A DNA stretch of 64,000 bases from Prosthecobacter sp. (GCF_020439865.1 NZ_JAGRPF010000104.1:1-64000); one strand, 5' to 3'; shown: positions 8,433-18,979, counted from the first letter of the stretch. Notes: a model not told the origin generated them from the sequence alone. Numbers and translations: made by a program.

Positions 8433-8490
8433 GGCGTTGCTTTCTAAACGCGACAGGAACTCGACATCTCCAACAATGTGGTGAGCGCCA

Positions 8491-8528
8491 AAAACAAACC
8501 CCGCCCTGACTGATGCCAGAACGGGGTT
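8491..8528 (-). terminator. Rho-independent terminator-like hairpin after the methyltransferase gene
   Basis: The arms AACCCCG (8497-8503) and CGGGGTT (8522-8528) pair perfectly. On the minus strand the stem runs into GTTTGTTTTTGG. It lies about 50 bases beyond the methyltransferase stop, which fits the end of the arsR-led operon. The loop is long at 18 bases, so strength is uncertain. Confidence 0.55.
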
Positions 8529-8580
8529 CCGTGGGCTTTGGGATTTCAGATCACTGCGCACCGTGGACCTGCCCTCGAAC

Positions 8581-9258
8581 TCACTTCCGCCGGAACTTCA
8601 CAAAGTAGTTCTCCTTCAGCACATCCTTCACCTCGGCGATCTTTTCAAAGCCGGCGGCAGTGACCTCGGCTTCGAAGACTTCCTGTCCGGCCCGCACATG
8701 GCCCATGACGAAGTCGCTGCTCTCGCCGGGGATGCGTTTGAAGTCGATGAGCATCAGTTCGCCGCCGGGTTTGAGTGCCTTGTGTAGCGTAGCGAGCGTG
8801 GCCTGTGGATACTCGAAGTGGTGATACACATCGCAGATGAAGGCGAGATCGATGCTTGCTTCGGGCAGTTCCACACTCTTCTCGGTGCAGAGGATCGTCT
8901 CCACGTTCGCAGCATGGGCCTTGGAGGCGCGTGCCTTGATGTGCTCGAGGAAGTTCTTGGCGATATCGACGGCGAAGACCTTGCCCGTTTCGCCGACAGC
9001 CTGTGAGAACGACAGGGTGAAAAGTCCTGTGCCTGCTCCAATGTCCGCCATCGCCATGCCAGGCTTCGGTCCGACGGCTGCGGCGATCTTTTCCCGTTGA
9101 TGGAAGATCTCGCGGCTCTCGGTCTCGAACTTCTGCGTCCACTCCTCCACCTTGAGCTTCGGATCGAGGAACTTGTCGTTGATGCCTGGTTTGACACTCG
9201 CCTCCTGGGCGATGGCGATTGTGGTGAGAAGGCAGAGGGAGATGAGGCTGCGTTTCAT
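8581..9258 (-). CDS. exported class I SAM-dependent methyltransferase-like protein
   Basis: 225 aa. A short, convincing signal peptide (MKRSLISLCLLTTIAIAQ) precedes a Rossmann methyltransferase fold. Motif I is MADIGAGTGLFTLSF, motif II is KVFAVDIAKNFL, and IDLAFICDVYHHFEY plus LKPGGELMLIDF follow. The SAM-binding residues look intact. Export is odd, because SAM is a cytosolic metabolite. It is the last gene of the arsR-rhodanese-dsrE operon, 12 bases downstream of dsrE. It lacks the cysteine pairs typical of arsenite methyltransferase ArsM. Either it binds another ligand, uses periplasmic SAM, or the leader is not cleaved. Confidence 0.82.
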   Translation of the reverse strand: MKRSLISLCLLTTIAIAQEASVKPGINDKFLDPKLKVEEWTQKFETESREIFHQREKIAAAVGPKPGMAMADIGAGTGLFTLSFSQAVGETGKVFAVDIAKNFLEHIKARASKAHAANVETILCTEKSVELPEASIDLAFICDVYHHFEYPQATLATLHKALKPGGELMLIDFKRIPGESSDFVMGHVRAGQEVFEAEVTAAGFEKIAEVKDVLKENYFVKFRRK

Positions 9259-9270
9259 GGCTGGGAGGAG

Positions 9271-9753
9271 TTACTCAAACTTGATGTAGGCAAAGCCTTG
9301 GAGTTGTAGATCAATGAGGCGAGGGAAGGCGCCGACGACGAGTTTCACGCCAGCCATTAGTTCCGCCGGCTTCACGCCCTTCTGCTGCATGGTGTTTTCG
9401 CACAGTTCCACCTGCACACCCCGCTTGATGAGTTCGGCGAGGATCTCGCCATTCGGATTGGCGGCTTCTATACCCAGACGCTTCCGCGCTTCGTCATTCA
9501 CCACGGCGGCGATGCCGGTGCCGTGGTAAACGAGATGCAGATGCACCTGATCAGCGGCGATGCCTTGCTTCTGATAGGTGTTGATGAGCTTGCGTGCGTA
9601 AAAGAGCCCCTTGTTCACGCCCTCATGCTGTGCGTCATCGGTGACTTGATACACGATGCGCAGATTTTCACGCACGAGGATTGGAATGACCTCCGGCTCG
9701 GCGGCTGCAGCGGTGAGGGTAAAGGTCAGCAGGCAGAGGATCAGTTTTTTCAT
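9271..9753 (-). CDS. exported DsrE-family protein
   Basis: 160 aa with a signal peptide (MKKLILCLLTFTLTAAAAEP). The mature part has the DsrE order: RIVYQVTDDAQHEGVNKG, a central HLHLVYHGTGIAAVV, and RGVQVELCENTMQQKGVK with the conserved cysteine. This CxNTM pattern is typical of periplasmic DsrE-like proteins, which are thought to bind sulfur species through that cysteine. Its start overlaps the rhodanese stop by four bases (ATGA), so the two are coupled and presumably work as a pair on the outer face of the membrane. The ATG at 9753 is chosen because it starts the signal peptide. Confidence 0.87.
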   Translation of the reverse strand: MKKLILCLLTFTLTAAAAEPEVIPILVRENLRIVYQVTDDAQHEGVNKGLFYARKLINTYQKQGIAADQVHLHLVYHGTGIAAVVNDEARKRLGIEAANPNGEILAELIKRGVQVELCENTMQQKGVKPAELMAGVKLVVGAFPRLIDLQLQGFAYIKFE

Positions 9754-10175
9754 GGTTGGGAATCCGGTTTCCACGACATGTAGCCGCGGTGGATGTGCTG
9801 GATGTTTTTGAAGCCGAGGTCTTTCAAGCGCGTGACGGCTTTGCGGCTGCGGAATCCACCGGCGCAATAGACGAGCACCGGCTTTTCTTTGTCGAGCTTG
9901 GCGACCTTGGTGTCGAAGGTGTCGTCGCCGATGGAGATGTTGACTGCCTTGGGCAGCGCACCGCCTTCGAACTCGCCTGCCGAGCGCACATCGAGCACTT
10001 GGGTCTCAGGATGCTCTCGCAGCCACGCGTTTGCCTGACCGGCGTTGAGGTTGGCGCACACGCAGCCGGGGGCGGCTTTGAAAAGCTGGCGGTCCCAGTC
10101 GCCTTCATACCAATACCAGCCGCCGACGATGACGGCGAGGATGAGAATCGTCCAGATCATGAGTCGGAAGAACAT
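9750..10175 (-). CDS. membrane-anchored rhodanese-like sulfurtransferase
   Basis: 141 aa. One N-terminal membrane helix (FFRLMIWTILILAVIVGGWYW) is followed by a single rhodanese domain. Landmarks are VLDVRSAGEFEGGALPKAVN and the active-site loop VYCAGGFRSRKAV, with the catalytic cysteine near residue 105. Two extra cysteines (GCVCAN) lie just after the anchor. The topology suggests a periplasmic domain that moves sulfane sulfur and could hand it to the coupled exported DsrE. E. coli YgaP fuses a rhodanese to a DUF2892 membrane part; here a separate DUF2892-type gene lies at 11144 in the divergent operon. Confidence 0.9.
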   Translation of the reverse strand: MFFRLMIWTILILAVIVGGWYWYEGDWDRQLFKAAPGCVCANLNAGQANAWLREHPETQVLDVRSAGEFEGGALPKAVNISIGDDTFDTKVAKLDKEKPVLVYCAGGFRSRKAVTRLKDLGFKNIQHIHRGYMSWKPDSQP

Positions 10176-10185
10176 GAAGAGGTGG

Positions 10186-10536
10186 TCACGAGCCGCCGAG
10201 TTTCTTGACCTGGTTGGAGAGGCGCTTCAGCAGGTTGCTGCACACGTTGTCGCACAGGTCGGTGATGCTGGGGTCAGCGATGAAGCAGATGACCGTCAGT
10301 CCTTCCTTGCGGCGGCCGACCATGCCGGCTTCGACGAGCGACTGGACGTGGCGGGAGACGTTCGCCTGAGTGAGGCCTGTGGCTTCGACGATCTCGGTGA
10401 TGTTCTTCTCACCTTCCTCCAGGGCGCGCAGGATTTTCAGGCGGCTGGGCTCGGCGAGCGTGCGGAACCATGAGGCGATCAAAGCGAGGGCCTCATCGGT
10501 GACCGGCGGCAGGGATTTCTTTCGTGCGGCGGGCAT
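10186..10536 (-). CDS. ArsR/SmtB-family transcriptional regulator
   Basis: 116 aa. It shows the ArsR winged-helix pattern: LAEPSRLKILRALEEGEKNITEIV, recognition helix TQANVSRHVQSLVEAGMV and the wing RRKEGLTVICFIADP. Three cysteines near the C-terminus (VICFIAD, DLCDNVCSN) are possible sensing residues for a metal, metalloid or persulfide. They do not match the classical ELCVCDL site of ArsR. It is the first gene of an operon with the rhodanese and exported DsrE genes, and its promoter contains the operator-like site at 10566-10588. The ATG at 10536 gives a normal family length; a longer open frame upstream runs antisense to the next gene and is discarded. Confidence 0.92.
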   Translation of the reverse strand: MPAARKKSLPPVTDEALALIASWFRTLAEPSRLKILRALEEGEKNITEIVEATGLTQANVSRHVQSLVEAGMVGRRKEGLTVICFIADPSITDLCDNVCSNLLKRLSNQVKKLGGS

Positions 10537-10565
10537 GATGTCAAAAAGGGTTTGCAGACAGCGAC

Positions 10566-10588
10566 TATATGCGTATAGACTCATACAG
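10566..10588. promoter_or_regulatory. operator-like site 2 and divergent promoter between arsR and the RND operon
   Basis: Near-palindrome TATATGCGTATAGACTCATA in the 69-base gap between the arsR and 10606 starts. For the plus strand, TTGCAG (10552-10557), 16 bases, then TATAGA (10574-10579) fits a sigma-70-type promoter, and the site covers its spacer and -10. For the minus strand, TTCAAC, 18 bases, then TATAGT also fits. The reverse complement matches 18 of 23 bases of the site at 6828-6850. Autoregulation by ArsR is the simplest reading. Confidence 0.68.
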
Positions 10589-10605
10589 TTGAATAAGAGA
10601 ACACC

Positions 10606-11103
10606 ATGAAAACCACTTCGTCCACCAAAACCTTGCTTCTGGCTGTTGTTGCCGTCGCCACGGCCTGTTCCACCTCCTGCGCGCAGCAGCGCGGCGGTCC
10701 GGGCATGCCCGCCGAGGCACGGGAGCAGATTCACGCCCTGTTCGACGGGCATGACAAGATTCATCGCGATTTGAAACTTACGGCGGACGGCTACACCGCC
10801 CTCACTGAGAGCGACGACCCGAAGATGGCGACGGCTTTGAAAAAGCATGTCGGCCAGATGCAGGAACGACTGGCTTCCGGCCTGAGTGTGCGCCGCTGGG
10901 ATCCGGCCTTCGCCGAATACTGCGACCACTACAGTGAGATGGAGCATCAATTCACCACCACGGACAAGGGCGTGCGCATGACGGTCAAGGGACGCACAGC
11001 AAACGCCGCCAAAATCGCGCAGAATCATGCCAAGGTCGTTTCCGCCTTCGCCGCGCACGGCTGGAGTGAGCATGACAAAAAGCACGACACTGTGACCCGC
11101 TGA
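10606..11103 (+). CDS. secreted or lipoprotein hypothetical with conserved-looking His residues
   Basis: 165 aa. The N-terminal signal sequence is followed by two cysteines (TACSTSC), the first of which may be a weak lipobox. The mature part is helical and rich in His and acidic residues: FDGHDKIHRD, FAEYCDHYSEMEHQF and AAHGWSEHDKKHD. These could bind metal, but I cannot assign a family. It is the first gene of the plus-strand run that includes the RND pump, directly behind operator-like site 2, so it is expected to be ArsR-regulated. A periplasmic metal or sulfur-stress role is inferred from context only. Confidence 0.75.
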   Translation: MKTTSSTKTLLLAVVAVATACSTSCAQQRGGPGMPAEAREQIHALFDGHDKIHRDLKLTADGYTALTESDDPKMATALKKHVGQMQERLASGLSVRRWDPAFAEYCDHYSEMEHQFTTTDKGVRMTVKGRTANAAKIAQNHAKVVSAFAAHGWSEHDKKHDTVTR

Positions 11104-11143
11104 TTTTTTCCTCCAACAATCGAAACCTGATAACATCACCACC

Positions 11144-11350
11144 ATGAAACTCGAAAACGCCATCCGCGCCCTCGCGGGCACCTTCATCCTCATCAGCCTC
11201 GCTCTGGCACACTACGTCAGCCCGAACTGGCTTTGGTTCACCGCCTTTGTCGGCGCAAACCTCCTGCAGTCCGCCTTCACCGGCTTTTGTCCGGCGGAGA
11301 TGATTCTCAAGAAACTCGGCGTCGGCGGCTCCTGCTGCTCGAAGAGTTGA
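11144..11350 (+). CDS. YgaP-like DUF2892 membrane protein with cysteine tail
   Basis: 68 aa with two membrane helices (about residues 8-24 and 28-45). The segment LENAIRALAGTFILISLALA and the FTGFCPAEMILKKLGV motif fit the DUF2892 or YgaP transmembrane family. The last residues GSCCSKS add a cysteine pair. In E. coli the equivalent domain is fused to a rhodanese; here a membrane rhodanese is encoded just across the divergent promoter. It lies 40 bases after the upstream gene and 27 bases before the RND adaptor gene. Its biochemical function is not established. Confidence 0.82.
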   Translation: MKLENAIRALAGTFILISLALAHYVSPNWLWFTAFVGANLLQSAFTGFCPAEMILKKLGVGGSCCSKS

Positions 11351-11377
11351 TCCACTGAACGCCGTTCTTTCCCCGCC

Positions 11378-12381
11378 ATGAAACGCCTTCTCCCGATCCT
11401 ATTCCTTGCTGCCTGTGGCAAACACGACCCGGCGCAACACACGGCTCCCGATCTTCCAAGCATCGCCGTGAAGGTGCAGGCTGCAAAGCTGGCACCGCAC
11501 ACCGCGTCTGAAGAGGTCGTGGGGACGGTGCGTTCGAAATTGCGCGCCATGGTGGAGGCCAAGGTCAGCGGGCGCGTGCTCGAATACACCGCCACGCCCG
11601 GCGCGATGGTGAAGGCGGGCGATCTGCTCGCGCGGCTCGATGTGCAGGAGATTCAGGCGAAGGTCGATCAGGCCAAGGCGATGCTCGACCAGGCCAATCG
11701 CGACTTTGACCGCCAGAAGCAGCTCATTGCCAGCAACGCGACGACACGTCAGGACTACGATGCGGCAGATGCCCGCGTCAAAGTGGCGACCGCCGCCGTG
11801 AGCGAGGCCGAGACGATGCTCGGCTACGCCAAGGTCACCGCGCCCTTCGATGGCGTGGTCACGCGCAAGCTCGCCGATGTGGGCGATCTCGCCATGCCGG
11901 GCAAACCTTTGCTCGAGATCGAAGCTCCAACCGCACTGCGCTTCGAAGCCGATCTGCCGGAGGCGATTCTCGATCGCGTCACGATGGGCGCGAAGATGCA
12001 GGTGAAAGTCGCCTCCGTTTCAGGACCGCTGGAAGCCGTCGTGAGCGAGATCGCACCTGTGGCCGATCCGGTGAGTCGCACGTTTCAGGTGAAGCTTGAT
12101 CTGCCCAAAGCAGACGGCCTGCGCACCGGCCAGTTCGGTCGCGTCTCGGTGCCCGTGGCAGAGGTGAAGCTTCTGCTCGTTCCCAAAAGCGCCGTGATGA
12201 AGCGCGGGCAGATGGAGCTGGTGTTTGTGGCGAAGGATGGCAAAGCATCGCTGCGTCTGGTGAAAACCGGCAAATCGCTCGACGGCCAGGTGGAAATCCT
12301 TTCCGGCCTTGAAGAAGGCGAGCAGGTCGTGATCAGCGACGTGGCAAAAATCACCGATGGCCAACCCGTGACGATCCAGCC

Positions 12382-12385
<4 letters not shown>
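11378..12385 (+). CDS. RND efflux periplasmic adaptor (membrane fusion protein), lipoprotein
   Basis: 335 aa. The leader [15 protein letters not shown] ends in a good lipobox (LAAC). The lipoyl and hairpin parts are clear: [25 protein letters not shown], an alpha-hairpin around [21 protein letters not shown], and [19 protein letters not shown]. Beta-barrel and membrane-proximal domains follow, ending [16 protein letters not shown]. It links the inner-membrane pump to an outer-membrane channel. The stop overlaps the RND gene by four bases (ATGA). No outer-membrane TolC-type gene lies in the window. Confidence 0.93.
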
Positions 12386-15650
<3,265 letters not shown>

Positions 15651-15654
<4 letters not shown>

Positions 15655-15818
15655 TTCGCCTCCTCATTCCCATCACTATCGGTGCCGCACTGGGTGCAGC
15701 CATGGGCTACTTTGGCCAGTGCAGCTCCGGCACCTGTCCGCTCACCTCGACTTGGTGGCGAGGAGCCATCTACGGCAGCGTGATGGGCCTCATGTTCGCG
15801 CTCAGTTCTCATCGCTAA
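15651..15818 (+). CDS. small DUF6132-like membrane protein
   Basis: 55 aa. It starts at an ATG overlapping the RND stop by four bases (ATGA), which supports that it is real. Two membrane segments ([20 protein letters not shown] and [17 protein letters not shown]) flank a CSSGTCPLT loop. The CxxGTCP pattern is typical of small DUF6132-type proteins found near sulfur and metal genes. The two cysteines would lie at the membrane surface and could bind a thiophile or metal. Function is unknown. Confidence 0.78.
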
Positions 15819-15831
15819 CCCCCATCACTCT

Positions 15832-16221
15832 ATGAACCCACGTTACGTTGTTGAAACCACCAAGAGTCCGGACCAGGCCGTGGCCGATCTCGAAGCCTCC
15901 GTCAAACAGCACGGCTACGGCGTGCTTCATGTCTACGATTTGAAGGCGACGCTCGCCAGCAAGGGCTTCGATCTGCCAAATGCCTGCCACATCCTCGAGG
16001 TCTGCAATCCCAAGCAGGCCGTCGCTGTGCTGACCGCCGACATGGGCATGAACATCGCCCTGCCTTGCCGAATTTCAGTCTACCAAGACGGCGGAAAAAC
16101 CCTGATTGGAATGGCGCGCCCCTCAGCTTTGCTGGCCTCGCTGTCACAGGCCGAGGAATTGAAGGCCATCGCCGAGCAGGTCGAAAAGGACACGATTGCC
16201 ATCATCGAGGCGGCGAAGTGA
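15832..16221 (+). CDS. DUF302-domain protein
   Basis: 129 aa without signal peptide. It fits DUF302: an N-terminal SPDQAVADLEASVKQHGYGVLH, a central LEVCNPKQAVAVLTADMGMN and ALPCRISVYQDGGKTLIGM. DUF302 proteins are frequently encoded beside thiol and metal stress genes, but their activity is unknown. Two cysteines (ACHILEVC) and one in LPCRIS are present. It starts 13 bases after the DUF6132-like gene and probably ends the RND transcript; 118 bases separate it from arsD. Confidence 0.85.
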   Translation: MNPRYVVETTKSPDQAVADLEASVKQHGYGVLHVYDLKATLASKGFDLPNACHILEVCNPKQAVAVLTADMGMNIALPCRISVYQDGGKTLIGMARPSALLASLSQAEELKAIAEQVEKDTIAIIEAAK

Positions 16222-16307
16222 GGCATGCAGCCCTCCGAGCGCCTGTATCAACTGCGGTTTGCAATGGAGGAACATGGCAGCACAAAAAGCAGGCTGATTT
16301 TTGCGGT

Positions 16308-16329
16308 TACTTGGCCGAATGGCCAAGTA
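16308..16329. promoter_or_regulatory. perfect palindrome upstream of arsD, probable operator
   Basis: The arms TACTTGGCC (16308-16316) and GGCCAAGTA (16321-16329) are perfect inverted repeats around GAAT. The site ends 10 bases before the arsD ATG, so a bound repressor would block the start region. It differs from the ATAT-rich sites at 6828 and 10566, pointing to a separate regulator for arsDA. No second regulator gene lies next to it. It could instead act as an RNA hairpin over the start. Confidence 0.6.
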
Positions 16330-16339
16330 TAGTGGCGTC

Positions 16340-16669
16340 ATGAAAACGATCCAAGTCTATGATCCGGCGATGTGCTGCTCCACCGGCATCTGTGGTCCAA
16401 GCGTTGACCCTGATCTCGTCAATTTTGCGGCGATGCTGTCCCAGCTCAAAGGCATGGGGGTTCATGTGGAGCGCTTCAATCTGGCCCAGCAGCCGATGGC
16501 GTTTGCTACGAACGCATGCGTGAAAGAGATTCTGGCGAAGGAGGGAACCGCAGCGCTGCCGATTTCATTTTGGGATGGCGAGGTCCATTTGAAAGGCCGC
16601 TACCCAACGCATGATGAGCGCCCAGGCTGGTTTCAGGCAGCGATAGAAAAGAAGGAGGCCGCGGTATGA
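16340..16669 (+). CDS. arsD: arsenite metallochaperone ArsD
   Basis: 109 aa, normal length. It carries the ArsD signature YDPAMCCSTGICGP, with the Cys-Cys and Cys set that binds As(III) and passes it to ArsA. Further family markers are FNLAQQPMAFATNACVKEIL and LPISFWDGEV. The ATG at 16340 begins the conserved MKTIQVYDP; an open frame from 16301 runs through the palindrome and is not used. It overlaps arsA by four bases. In known systems ArsD feeds the ArsA-ArsB pump, but no ArsB is seen here. Confidence 0.95.
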   Translation: MKTIQVYDPAMCCSTGICGPSVDPDLVNFAAMLSQLKGMGVHVERFNLAQQPMAFATNACVKEILAKEGTAALPISFWDGEVHLKGRYPTHDERPGWFQAAIEKKEAAV

Positions 16670-18468
16670 AACTGCCGCTGTTCCGTCCTGATGCAGCCAC
16701 AAGCACGCGCTATCTGTTTTTCACCGGCAAGGGTGGTGTGGGGAAGACCTCACTTTCGTGTGCGACGGCTCTCAAGTTGGCGGAAGCGGGCAAACGGGTG
16801 TTGCTGGTGAGCACGGATCCGGCGTCAAATCTCGACGAGGTGCTCATGACGACGTTGACGAATCAACCGACGCCTGTGCCCGAGGTGCCTGGACTGCATG
16901 CATTGAACATCAATCCCGTGGAAGCGGCGGCGGCATATCGTGAACGGGTGATCGGACCGATGCGAGGCGTGCTGCCTGAGGCAGCGCTCCGCAGCATGGA
17001 GGAACAGCTTTCCGGCTCATGCACGGTCGAGATCGCCGCGTTTGACGAATTCTCCGGATTCATCGGCAATCCTGACGCGGCGAGGGATTTTGATCATGTC
17101 ATTTTCGACACCGCACCCACCGGCCACACGCTGCGGTTGATGAGCTTGGCAAAGGCCTGGGATCAGTTTCTGGACAACAACACCAGCGGCACTTCCTGTC
17201 TGGGACCATTGGCGGGGCTGGAGAAACAGCGCGGCATTTACGAGGCCACGGTTCAGACATTGTCCGACGCCTCGGCAACGACGCTGGTGCTGGTGAGCCG
17301 TCCTCAATTGTCAGCACTGCGTGAAGCCGAGCGCACGTCGGGCGAGTTGCGTGCCTTGGGTGTGACAAATCAATGTCTGGTGATCAACGGCACCTTTGAA
17401 ACCAACTGCCCGCAAGATGTCACCGCGCAGGCCATGCAGCAGCGTGGTGAATCGGCAATGGGCAGTGCCTCAGTCTTCATCGACAGCATGCCAAGTTTCA
17501 TCATGCCGCTGCGGCCGATCAATATTCTTGGAATCGAGGGACTGCGTGTGCTGCTGGATGGCGAGTCGGCGAAAGGCAGCGTCGCGCCTGTCGATGCCGA
17601 GTGGATTCCGCCAGACATGCGCCGTTTGACAGATCTCGTGGATGAAATCGAGAAGAACGAGCATGGCGTCATCATGACGATGGGCAAAGGTGGCGTTGGC
17701 AAAACGACCGTTGCTGCAGCGATCGCGGTGCTGCTGGCCCGTCGAGGTCATGCCGTGCACCTCAGCACCACCGATCCTGCCGCACACATCGCACAGACGC
17801 TGGACGGGCAGATCGATGGTCTCACCGTGAGAAGAATTGATCCTGCGGCGGAAACGGCGGCCTATCAGCAGGAGGTGATGCAGACGCAGGGCGCGCAAAT
17901 GGATGAATCAGGTCGCGCGCTGCTCGAAGAGGATCTGCGCTCTCCGTGCACGGAGGAAATCGCCGTGTTTCGAGCCTTCGCACGCGAAGTGGGGCAGGGG
18001 ACGCGACGCTTTGTCGTGCTCGACACCGCTCCCACGGGACACACGCTGCTGCTGCTGGATGCGAGCGAGGCGTATCATCGCGAATTGCAGCGGCAGGCGC
18101 GCAGTACACAGCCGGAGGAGGTGCTGCATTTGCTTGATCGTCTTCGCGATCCCGATTTCACGCACATTTTGCTCGTCACCCTGCCCGAGGCCACACCCGT
18201 GCATGAAGCCGCTGCGTTGCAGGCGGATCTGCGCCGCGCTCACATCGATCCGCATGCGTGGGTGATTAATCAAAGCCTGCTCGGCTGTGGTTCGTGCGAT
18301 CTTTTGCTGCGACGTCGGGAAGAAACGGAGCATCGCTACATTCGCGAAGTCGTCGAGAAACAAGCCAAACGCACGGCGTGGCTGCCGTGGCAGGCGGTGG
18401 AACCTGTGGGGGGCGAGGCCCTGAGTCGTCTGGCACAAAGCGGCGTTCCGAGGATGACAGTCGCCTAA
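16666..18468 (+). CDS. arsA: arsenical pump-driving ATPase ArsA, two-domain form
   Basis: 600 aa, the duplicated ArsA type. Each half has its own P-loop: FFTGKGGVGKTSLSC near residue 19 and TMGKGGVGKTTVAAA near residue 340. DTAPTGHTLRLM and DTAPTGHTLLLL are the two signal-transduction motifs. The three metalloid-ligand cysteines of ArsA can be placed in SGSCTVEIAAFDEF, SGTSCLGPLAG and LRSPCTEEIAVF. ArsA uses ATP to energise As(III) and Sb(III) export through ArsB. A strong GGAGG ribosome site lies before the start. The partner transporter is not in the window. Confidence 0.96.
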   Translation: MKLPLFRPDAATSTRYLFFTGKGGVGKTSLSCATALKLAEAGKRVLLVSTDPASNLDEVLMTTLTNQPTPVPEVPGLHALNINPVEAAAAYRERVIGPMRGVLPEAALRSMEEQLSGSCTVEIAAFDEFSGFIGNPDAARDFDHVIFDTAPTGHTLRLMSLAKAWDQFLDNNTSGTSCLGPLAGLEKQRGIYEATVQTLSDASATTLVLVSRPQLSALREAERTSGELRALGVTNQCLVINGTFETNCPQDVTAQAMQQRGESAMGSASVFIDSMPSFIMPLRPINILGIEGLRVLLDGESAKGSVAPVDAEWIPPDMRRLTDLVDEIEKNEHGVIMTMGKGGVGKTTVAAAIAVLLARRGHAVHLSTTDPAAHIAQTLDGQIDGLTVRRIDPAAETAAYQQEVMQTQGAQMDESGRALLEEDLRSPCTEEIAVFRAFAREVGQGTRRFVVLDTAPTGHTLLLLDASEAYHRELQRQARSTQPEEVLHLLDRLRDPDFTHILLVTLPEATPVHEAAALQADLRRAHIDPHAWVINQSLLGCGSCDLLLRRREETEHRYIREVVEKQAKRTAWLPWQAVEPVGGEALSRLAQSGVPRMTVA

Positions 18469-18472
18469 CGCC

Positions 18473-18503
18473 AAAAAAACGGCACCCTGTCGCCAGGATG
18501 CCG
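18473..18503 (-). terminator. Rho-independent terminator of the RRM gene
   Basis: On the minus strand a 10-bp stem (CGGCATCCTG with CAGGGTGCCG, one G-U pair, loop GCGA) is followed by seven T residues. It lies about 40 bases beyond the RRM stop and also sits just after the arsA stop on the other strand. Shape and U-tract are classical. Confidence 0.8.
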
Positions 18504-18541
18504 CCGTGAATCTCTTGGGGTTGGAGTGTTGGCAGGGGCGC

Positions 18542-18901
18542 TTAGTAGCGACCGCCGCCGCCGCCGGAGTAGCCGCCACGGCCACCGCCTTTGCCACCAC
18601 CGTAGCCGCCACGGCCACCGCCGCCACCACCGTAGCCGCCTGCTGGGCGATCTTCTTTCGGACGGGCTTCATTGATGGTCAGGTTGCGACCACCGAAGTC
18701 TTTTTCGTTGAGGCCACGGATGGCTTCATTCATGGCGGTTTGGGAGTCCATGGTCACGAAAGCAAAGCCACGAGGACGACCGGAGTCGCGGTCCATGGGC
18801 AGGTGGATGTCAGTAACGGTGCCGTAGTCGGTGAAGAGGGCGCGGACGTCGTCTTCGGTGGCAGTGAAGGGCAGATTGCCCACATACATTTTGGTATTCA
18901 T
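18542..18901 (-). CDS. glycine-rich RNA-binding protein with one RRM
   Basis: 119 aa. A single RRM spans about residues 3-80, with RNP2 MYVGNLPF and RNP1 RGFAFVTM. The C-terminal 37 residues are Gly, Arg and Tyr repeats ([16 protein letters not shown]) like those of bacterial cold-inducible RNA-binding proteins. Such proteins bind single-stranded RNA and act in the cytosol in cold or growth-phase adaptation. A long leader of about 180 bases with a hairpin precedes it and a clear terminator follows, so it is a monocistronic unit. Confidence 0.95.
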   Translation of the reverse strand: MNTKMYVGNLPFTATEDDVRALFTDYGTVTDIHLPMDRDSGRPRGFAFVTMDSQTAMNEAIRGLNEKDFGGRNLTINEARPKEDRPAGGYGGGGGGRGGYGGGKGGGRGGYSGGGGGRY

Positions 18902-18979
18902 ATCGATTTCTTGGGTTCAGTCAGCTTGAACGATTGCTGAAGTAAGCTCCGTGAGCGGATTTCAGAACACCAAAGAAAC

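Noticed and set aside
8581-9258. Reading the exported methyltransferase as arsenite methyltransferase ArsM
   Set aside because: It has a signal peptide and lacks the cysteine set expected in ArsM; only the neighbourhood suggests arsenic.
10537-11193. Long upstream extension of the arsR reading frame, giving a 335-residue protein
   Set aside because: The extension runs antisense to the secreted His-rich gene and through the divergent promoter; the ATG at 10536 gives a normal ArsR of 116 residues.
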